DNA of 64,000 nt, from contig CM043963.1 in assembly GCA_014529385.2 (NCBI GenBank), positions 68,183,912-68,247,911 on the forward strand. Reading direction: 5' to 3'. Shown here piece after piece: positions 56,293 to 64,000 of this stretch. The translations under genes and the position numbers were made by a program. This stretch comes from Adiantum capillus-veneris. Taxonomy: Eukaryota; Streptophyta; Polypodiopsida; Polypodiales; Pteridaceae. Position 1 is the stretch's first letter, and each line of letters begins with the position of its first letter. The notes below the pieces were generated by a model. It was given only the letters and a program-made list of their open reading frames with translations. It made no database searches and had not been told where the DNA came from.

Positions 56293-57236
56293 ACGTCAAT
56301 GTGAAATTTCTAGTGAGTGAGCTGGCAAAATAAGCGTGCCAACACTCTTGGTAGGTAGAAATACATCTAGTGAAGTGCAGTTGTAGTGTCACTGGAGAAG
56401 ATCCTCATATCTACTACCATGTGATAGTAATAAAGGTAGGTGAGAGGTCATCCTAGCGAAGCACATTTTGAGCTTGATATCTGAACACCTCCCTCAAGCT
56501 TAATGCCATTTCTCATACTCCAAGAATCACTCAAAATTGCCGCAATTTCTCCACTCCAAGGACCTTCATGAAGATATTTGTAACCTACTCATTTATCCTT
56601 ACATACATGAGGTCTATGTTACTAGCCAAGACCCTCTCCTTGATTAAGTGATAGTGCACCTCAATGTGCTTTGTCCTTGCATGGAGCATTGGGTTCCATG
56701 CCAATTGTATGCTACTGAGGTTTTCATAATAAATGATAATCGGTGTCTATACCTATATCCCCAAATCTCCAAGTAGCATTTAGAACCATGCTACCTCACA
56801 TGCTGCCACTACAATACTTCTTTACTCCATCTTTGTACTTGATGATGCAACCGTGGGTTACTTCTTGCTCCTCCAAGTGATAGTGACACTCCCAAGTGAA
56901 AACATAAAACCGCTAGTAGATCATCGATCACAAACACTACCAGCCCAATTTGCATATGTGTAACCAATGACCATAAAGCTGCAACTCTGTGAAAACCTCA
57001 TAAAAGATTGCATAATCCAAGTAGTTCTCACATAGTGGAATGTGCACCTCAATGCATCCAAGTGTGGCTTCTAGAGAAGCTGCATACACTGAATTTTGGG
57101 AATGAAATAGGCAAGTAGATCAAGCTATCCACGATATTTTCATACATGGTAGCATCCTAAAGCACTTTACTCTCATCAGCCTTCAACTTCAAATATTATT
57201 CTAAGGGCATAACAATAGGCTTGCAATCAACCATAC
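56293..57236 (-). pseudogene. Copia element, 3' half (RT end, RNase H, polypurine tract, LTR start), inverted
   Basis: In minus orientation the sequence starts with MVDCKPIVMPLE (about 57234-57200), then KADESKVL, LYAASLEATLGC-like and the RNase H end ARTKHIEVHYHLIKE (about 56690-56640). AGCTTGAGGGAGG (56500-56488), a copia polypurine tract, precedes TGTTCAG at 56487, probably the LTR start. LTR homology is cut by repeat F at 56292. The text continues the half that breaks at 53178 but lies on the other strand. Confidence 0.7.
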
Positions 57237-57239
57237 TAT

Positions 57240-57415
57240 TGTGGTGTATGTGTGTGTGGTCGTGTAGGTAGAGTCCGGCCACCTAGTGCGGTCGGACATG
57301 TTATGGTTGTAACCAACTCTCTAGCATAATATAAGGAGGTTCTTGCTCCAAGCAGGGCCCGCTCATTTGGGTTCTACTCTTGTCCACATGTGAGCGCACC
57401 ACATTGGTGGAGGTG
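57240..57415 (-). repeat. Inverted repeat X, right arm
   Basis: Reverse complement of 53178-53335: GGTAGAGTCCGGCCACC, ACATGTTATGGTTGTAAC, CTCATTTGGGTTCTACTC and CACATGTGAGCGCACCAC correspond. Confidence 0.8.
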
Positions 57416-57825
57416 GCGGGCATAGTTCTCTAGAGCATTCACTTTCTTGCGGGGGTTTCTTGCTTGGCACAGCCATGGAGTTCTTGCTTGACATAGGGTA
57501 GAGAGAGAGAGTTGCTTAGAGAAGGAGTACTGACGTTGCCATTCCAAATGCTAAGGCTCGATGTCGTTTGCTAGTGCTCACACCCTTTTCCAGCTAAAGC
57601 TCACATCGATCTCTATAATTCTAGGAGTCAAGGCAAATCCTTTTTGGATGTTGGCTTTCTCTGCCACTTCATTCTCTAAGGATTTTCCGAGCTCATCACT
57701 CTTCATGCAACGTATGAGCTTGGAGTCGTAGGTCTGCATGGCGTTGCCTTTGAATAGAGGAGGAGGTTGCTCGCTGCAGCCCCAGTCCTTGCCGACAACT
57801 GTATCGTGCCAGCATGCCATTTTAG
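57416..57825. other. Unassigned; weak minus-strand frame
   Basis: A 91-codon frame on the minus strand (57578-57853) has mixed composition but no recognised motif and no neighbour context. Probably not a gene. Confidence 0.3.
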
Positions 57826-57990
57826 TGTTTTGAAATGTTGGTACTACTAGCATTTTAAAATGTTGGTATTACTAGTGCTTACATAGTTGGTAATTCCAGT
57901 GCCTACATAGTTGGTATTTCTAGCGCTTACACAGCTGATATTTCCAATGTTTTTTTAGACCTAGAAATACCAACATTAGAGAATAGCCCA
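57826..57990. repeat. Short tandem repeat array, subterminal-like
   Basis: About five units of roughly 28 bp of the form GTTGGTATTTCTAGTGCTTACATA follow each other, then a partly inverted unit (AAATACCAACATT). The words GTTGGTATT and CCAAC recur in the CACTA end at 54180-54599, so these may be subterminal repeats of a CACTA element extending rightward. Confidence 0.55.
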
Positions 57991-58384
57991 AAGTTATTTT
58001 ATTAGTACCTAAACCCATCAAATATACATAGTTTACAAGCCTTTAAGAAACCATTGTATAACTGCATGATGCAGCTAGCAAAAAGACATCACATATCTAT
58101 AGACCATATAAAAAACAAAGGAGACCATATAAAAACCAAACAAGTTTGTCATTACATCACCATATCAAAGTTTCTACATAGAGTGGCAAAAAAGAAAAAA
58201 TGTCATTACATCACCATATCCAAAAGGGTTACGAACTTTGGTGTTACAAACTTTGGCATATACACATTATTGTATCATAAAAAGCTAAAGATAGGAAGGT
58301 GCTTAGATTGCCTAGAGTGTGTATCTATGGTGAGAGTGTCTTTTACTAACTGATAGACACGTCCACATCTTTTAACCAAAGTTC

Positions 58385-58387
58385 TGC

Positions 58388-58457
<70 letters not shown>

Positions 58458-58471
58458 TGGGGGGGAGGGGG

Positions 58472-58511
<40 letters not shown>

Positions 58512-58960
58512 ATGCATGCACGTTGAGAAAAGGTCGCATACACAAAGGAAGAAACATTGAGAAGGGTGCATACACAAACGAACATACATTGAGAAAAGGG
58601 GGCATGCATAGTGAGAGAAATACATACCTTGAATGTGAGGGAAAAAGAAACATCAAGACATAGGCAAAAGAGGGATTTGCCATACTTCTTCACTGTGTGG
58701 CTACCAGTAGGTATCTACTTAGGAGGAGATGATAGAGATGATGAAAGTCAAAAGCAGTGAAACTTATATTGGTTACACAAAAGGACTGAAATTTTCAGGA
58801 CTTTTGTGTAAATGTTGAAAATTTCAGCAGATCACCAGAGTTGGGAATTTTCAGCATTTTGGAAAAACGCTATAATTTTCAGCGTTATTACCAAATATTC
58901 AAAGAACAATCCCATGATAATCATTTATGGATATCTTACTTTTTTGCATTACACAGGGAA
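58385..58960 (+). repeat. Block R, left copy: (TA)n-(AG)n plus 450 bp
   Basis: (TA)n at about 58389-58453, a G-rich junction, (AG)n at about 58474-58510, then GCATGCA...GGTGCATACACAAAC...TTGAATGTG and so on. The same order is at about 62320-63020. It leads directly into the Tnp2 N-terminal region in both places. Confidence 0.8.
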
Positions 58961-60399
58961 GGTCCATGGTGAGCCAAGAGACCCGCCTATCTGACATTGA
59001 AGGTCCTCTTGAGAGAACATGTGAGTGGGAGGAGCAATGGGTGTTATGTCCATGTAAGTTGTGCAAGTATCAAAAGTGGTAGTGTCGTAGGATTTCATTG
59101 CAACATATACCAAAACATGGAGAGTTTAATTGGGACCTACTCATAAATCCACCACTACATGACACGGTGACACCCATTACTCAATATTTTTCAAAGTTTT
59201 GCATTTCAATTGTTTATAATGGAATGCATGTGACATTGAATTGTAATAGATGTAAGGGACATTAATATAGTCCCACATATATCTATGGAGAGGACTCAGA
59301 CCCGGCACATACTAGAGCATATGGAAAAGCGAGCACAAGTGGAGTAAGAGGAGATACCATGTAAAAACAATGTGGTATGTGAGATAGAAGATGATATAAT
59401 GGATGAAATGATAGAGGCATTGGTTGAGAATGTACTCATAGATGATGCCAATCCAAGGGAAACGAGAGCACATGATGCAAATGAAGAGTTAATAAAGGAA
59501 GATATACAAAGAACCATTGTTGTAGGGGTAGGGGTCTCAAAATTGAGGGCCTTATTGTCAATGCTTAATTTGTAGGAAACCTTTAGTTCTCATAAGAGCA
59601 TAGAAATGTACAATTAGACCTTTCAACCGATGGTGTTGATCCATATGGAATGAAGCCAACAAAGTGATCTACTTGGCCAGTACTTCTAGTGAATTATAAT
59701 ATCCCACCTTGGTTGTGCATAAAGAAGGGGCACATGATTCTATCCTTTATTATCTCTGAAAAATAAAGCCAACAAATCTTCAATTATATCTTGCCTCTAT
59801 TATAGAGCAGTTATAAATCTTGTTGCATGGTATTGATGTGGAGGACAAATCAAGGGTTGGGCGACAGAAAATATTTAATTTGAAGGCAATTTTGATGTGG
59901 ACCATGCATGATTATCCAGGGTATGGAGATGTTGTTGCCCTATTGGTGAGTGGTCACCATGCATGCCTACCATGTGGCATGAGTCTTCAAAGTAGAAGCT
60001 CTAAACATCTTCATAAAGTAGTGTATGAGGGTCACCAAAAGTTCTTTGATGAAGATAATCCCAAGTGTCATAATGTGGTGGAACCAAATCCTAGTGTGTG
60101 GAAGGATAAATATTGGTATGATAATTTAGATACATGCGAGCCCAACAAAAAAAAAGATCCCTAGAATGAAAGGGCTCAATTTATTTCATACTTTGCCCTA
60201 TTGGCACCATTTGCTACTCACTCGTCTTCTTGACCCAATGCACATTTTAAAAAATGTGGCATGTTTGATATGGGAACACATAGCCGACATGCACTACACT
60301 CAAGGACAACGTAGGCACTTGGAGGATATGCACATAAAGGAGCATCTATGGGAGAGGGAAGATGGAATGCTACCACCCAACGGAAAGTTAAGCAGATAA
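58961..60399 (+). pseudogene. CACTA Tnp2-type transposase (Transposase_21), decayed
   Basis: The N-terminal zinc-like part reads WVLCPCKLCKYQKW, then RRISLQHIPKHGEFN (about 59036-59130). An acidic region follows (59372-59575). The core, from about 59820, has FNLKAILMWTMHDYPGYG, HHACLPCGMS and SSKHLHKVVYEGHQKF, followed by FHTLPYWHHLLLTRLLDPMH and ILKNVACLIWEH (about 60175-60280). These are the diagnostic blocks of En/Spm-type Tnp2 transposases. Stops interrupt it (for example after KYQKW and after CEPNKKKDP near 60162). The C-terminal half of the usual protein is missing. Confidence 0.85.
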
Positions 60400-60780
60400 T
60401 AGAGGGATTTTGGTACACCAACAGGCATAATGCACTCTATCAAGGGATGTTTTACATTGGATGATGAACTCTCAAGTCTAAAGACTCATGACTGGCATAA
60501 AATGCTCCAAGTATTTTAAGTACTTTTTTAGTTTATCATGGTGTAAGCAAAATTATGTGCAAGTTTTGTTCATTGTGTTCTTTTTGTAGTTTATTTCTCT
60601 AGTTTCAATAAATGGATGCTTGAATGAGGAAGTACGCTTATGCATTTACAAGCTAGGGAAATTAGTGAGGTAAATATTATAGCAAAATCTCAATTCATTA
60701 TATCGTGTAAGAAGGATGAAGAACTTTGTCTCGTGATTTATAATTCATTGTATCACATAAAGCTTATATCCTATCATAGG
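60400..60780. other. Degraded continuation of Tnp2, no clear frame
   Basis: Short stretches such as HSIKGCFTLDDELSSLKTHD-like reading (about 60430-60495) fit a decayed Tnp2 exon; the remainder is AT-rich with nothing recognised. Confidence 0.35.
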
Positions 60781-61770
60781 TAAAGCTTATACGTATAGCT
60801 CATATATCACATAAAGCTCATAGGTAAAGCTTATGGTGGAGTTGGAGAGCTATAAAGCTCTCCAACTATATAATAAACATTACCGTGATAATTATGGTGG
60901 AGTTGAAGAGTTAGCTCTCTAACTACACCGTAGATGTCACCTTATAGCACTCATCCATTACAGTTGAAGAGGCATAAAGATCCTAGGTAAATATTATGAT
61001 GTAGTTGGAGAGCCATAGAACTCTCCAACTACACCATAAGCATTATGATATCAATGGAGAACATTAAAACATACCCAACTATACCATAAACATTACCATA
61101 ATGCTTTTATGGCTCTTCAACTGGTTATAGTTATGGTGGAGTTGGGTACACTTATAGTGCTCTCTAGCTGACCATAGGTAAAGCTTATAAGTAAAGTTTA
61201 TGGTAGAGCTAGAGAGCTTTATGGACCTCCAACTACACCATATGTGTTATAGTTATAGTTATGGTGGACTTGGGTACGCTTATGGTGCTCTCCAAGTGTA
61301 CCATATGTAAAGCGTATGGTGGAGTTGGAGAGCTAGAAAGCTCTCCAACTATACCACAAATATTATCATAAGAATTATGGTGTAGTTGGAGAGCATTATG
61401 GCTTTCCAACTACACCATAAGCATTATTGTTATAGTTATGGTGGAGTTTGGTATGCTTATAGTGCTCTCTAACTGTACCATAGGTAAAGCTTATGATGAG
61501 GTTGGAGAGCTATAAAGATCTCAAATTACACCATAAGCATTATGGTGTAGTTGGAGAGCTTTATGGCTCTCCAACTACACCATAAGCATTATGGTTATAT
61601 TTATGGTAGAGTTGGGTATGCTTACACTGCTCTCTAATTGCACCATAGGTAAAGCTTATGGTAGAGTTAGAGAGCTATAAAGCTCTCCAACTATACATAA
61701 ACATTACCATAAGCATCATGGTATAGTTGAAAAGTTTTATGACTCTCTAACTCCACCATAAGCTTAACAT
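60780..61770. repeat. Array of hairpin-forming repeats (CACTA subterminal-like)
   Basis: About 1 kb built from GGTGTAGTTGGAGAGC-type words in both orientations, separated by ATAGGTAAAGCTTATGGT, CATAAGCATTATGG and GGAGTTGGGTACGCTTAT spacers. The higher-order unit is about 170 bp, judged from GGTAAAGCTTA starts near 60822, 61175, 61481 and 61647 (and a variant near 61306). The best hairpin has 20-bp perfect arms (61540-61559 and 61566-61585) and a 6-base loop. Others lie at about 60838-60870, 60998-61037, 61318-61354, 61377-61420 and 61660-61692. Confidence 0.85.
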
Positions 61771-61929
61771 ATGAGCTTAACCATAAAACATGTGGATAAA
61801 TATATAAGAGGGTATACATACTACGTAAGCAAAGCAAAGCCATGCAATGATATAGCCTTGTGTCTATCCTAACGTTGTGAGATCTGGATCATGAAGGAGG
61901 TGGAAACAAAATCTCTATGTTTGAATTGT

Positions 61930-62110
61930 ACATCGCATTGATGGCCAATCTAAAGTACTACGAAGGGATTGGCTCACCATGCAATATTGCATTTAGACCT
62001 ATATGGATGATTGTCCCCTTTCCAACTATGTTTGCCCCTTCTAATAGGTCAAATTTGTTACCCACATTAAAAGTTTCCATAGCTAAGAGAATATATAAAA
62101 ACCGGTTATT
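61930..62110 (-). pseudogene. Fragment resembling the small C-terminal domain of plant CACTA ORFs
   Basis: The minus-strand frame METFNVGNKFDLLEGANIVG followed by KGTIIHIGLNAILHGEPIP resembles a domain I associate with plant En/Spm-like proteins (NVG, then A-K-G-T-I, then GG-x-x-LG). This is recalled resemblance only. Confidence 0.3.
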
Positions 62111-62319
62111 AAGCAATGCAATATTGTTTAGTTGGAGAGAATAGGTGTGAGAGCAACGGAGTGTGTATGAGGAAGGGAGATAGGAACATACCCAAAGCGG
62201 CGGTGTTGTATGCAAATAGTTTCTATAGAGGATGGCTACTCTAGAATCACCAACAACAATAAGTACTCTATAATAAACACAAGAACATTTCTTGAGAGAG
62301 AGATTGAATGCATGGACAT

Positions 62320-63020
<701 letters not shown>

Positions 63021-63760
63021 GAAGGTCCATGGTGAGCCAAGAGACTCTATCTGACATTCAAGGTCCTCTTAAGCGAACATGTGAGTGGGAGGAGTAATGG
63101 GTGTTATGCCCATGTAAGTTGTGTAAGTATCAAAAGTAGCGGCGTCGTAGGATCTCATTACAACATATACAAAAACATGGAGAGTTTAATAGGGATATAC
63201 TCATAAATCTTCCACTACATGACATGGTAACACCCATTACTCGATATTTTTTAAATTTTTGCATTACATTGAAGTGTAAGAAAATGCAAGGGACATTAAT
63301 ATAATCCCACATGTGTCTATAGAGAGGACTTAAACCTGGCATGTACTTGAACATATGGAGAAGCAAGCACGAGGTTACAAGAGGAGATACCATGTAAAAA
63401 CAATATGGCATGTGAGATAGAAGATGATGTAATGGATAAATTGATAGAGACCTTGGTTGAGAATGTACTCCCATATGATGTAATGGATAAATTGATAGAG
63501 ACCTTGGTTGAGAATGTACTCCCATATGATGCCAATCCAAGGAAAACGAGAGCACATGATGCAAAGGAAGAGTTCATAAGAAAGATATACAATGAAATAT
63601 TGTATGTAAGGGTGGGGGTCTCAAAAATTGAGAGCAGTATTGTTAGTGGTAAATTTGTAGGCAACCTTGAGTTCTCACAAGAGCCTGGAAATTAAATATA
63701 CACTTAGGCCTTAAATCTGATGGTGTTGATCCATATGAAATGAAGGACAAGCAATGCAAG
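63021..63760 (+). pseudogene. Second copy of the CACTA Tnp2 N-terminal region
   Basis: Matches 58961-59640: GGGAAGGTCCATGGTGAGCC, the Cys-rich segment, and the acidic segment (63405-63600), with more stops. It differs by a 51-bp in-frame tandem duplication (63426-63476 and 63477-63527, repeating DVMDKLIETLVENVLPY). Confidence 0.75.
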
Positions 63761-64000
63761 TAAAAGTTGACCCTTTTTAATTGTTAGCCAAGGTGAAATA
63801 TTATAGTTAACTAACACCATTGGCCATGTGCTCCAGCTAGTAGACCATAAACCAAAAGGATTTACGCCATCCATGGTAAGACCTAATCTAAGATGGCGAG
63901 GTTCCATCTTGAACTTTGGCCATTAACGTACTCAATATATTGCCAAGCTGCACTATCTGTTGGAATGTGTAACACATTGTGAGTGGACCTATTTATAGCA
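63761..64000. other. Window end, unassigned
   Basis: Diverges from the 59640-59880 sequence; no gene recognised. Confidence 0.4.

Noticed and set aside
57578-57853. 91-codon minus-strand gene
   Set aside because: No motif, no homolog recognised, and it overlaps the start of a tandem repeat array.
58346-58693. Minus-strand frames over (TA)n and (AG)n at 58.4 kb and 62.3 kb
   Set aside because: IYIYIY and SLSLSL tracts plus fortuitous flanks; the same block is duplicated as noncoding repeat R.

Overview
This is a repeat-dense stretch of a plant nuclear genome. The evidence is spliceosomal introns, Ty3 (chromovirus-like and Tat-like) and Ty1-copia retroelements, CACTA (En/Spm) pieces, long AG/CT, AC/GT and AT microsatellites, an initiator-Met-tRNA primer site in one retroelement, and a land-plant style mix of nested insertions. 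A large-genome non-seed plant (fern or lycophyte type) is my guess; the species cannot be read from the sequence. I see no housekeeping gene, rRNA, tRNA or CRISPR array.

Positions 1-10490 are the most unusual part. Four intron-containing genes stand in two convergent pairs around a roughly 2 kb divergent centre: gene A (+, transposase-like, left end outside the window), gene B (-, unknown), gene C (+) and gene D (-, unknown, faintly BAH-like). Gene C encodes a histone H3 / CenH3-like N-terminal domain, followed across introns by a ULP1/SENP-type cysteine peptidase domain, an acidic linker and an FCP1-type phosphatase domain. The divergent centre carries four short GCGCGC hairpins, G-boxes, TATA boxes and many dinucleotide repeats. 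I read the whole as a candidate large multi-gene DNA transposon, now partly decayed; its ends are not visible.

Positions 10811-38310 hold a three-level nest of Ty3 retroelements. Element II (+, decayed, Tat-like) is split at 15484/35054 by Element III (-, 15485-35053, 954-bp LTRs, 5-bp target duplication CATTA). Element III has gag-protease and a W-[IV]-P-K repeat ORF but no reverse transcriptase or integrase. Element III is itself split by Element IV (-, 17983-26749, 1.6-kb LTRs about 0.6% different, target duplication CTTGT), a nearly intact chromovirus with one internal stop. Element V (+, about 38.3-45.3 kb) is another pol-less element. It encodes a long coiled-coil protein and shares with Element III a 24-bp palindrome repeated in the untranslated leader and a hairpin next to the polypurine tract.

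Positions 45902-51745 hold Element VI, a decayed relative of Element IV, broken off by a repeat that occurs twice (51746-52262 and 55695-56292). Between and beyond those copies lie the halves of a copia element in opposite orientations, bracketed by an inverted repeat, which suggests an inversion. A CACTA right terminus lies at 54599. From about 57.8 kb to the end are CACTA remnants: Tnp2 transposase fragments, a duplicated 1.4-kb block, and a 1-kb array of hairpin-forming repeats at 60.8-61.75 kb.
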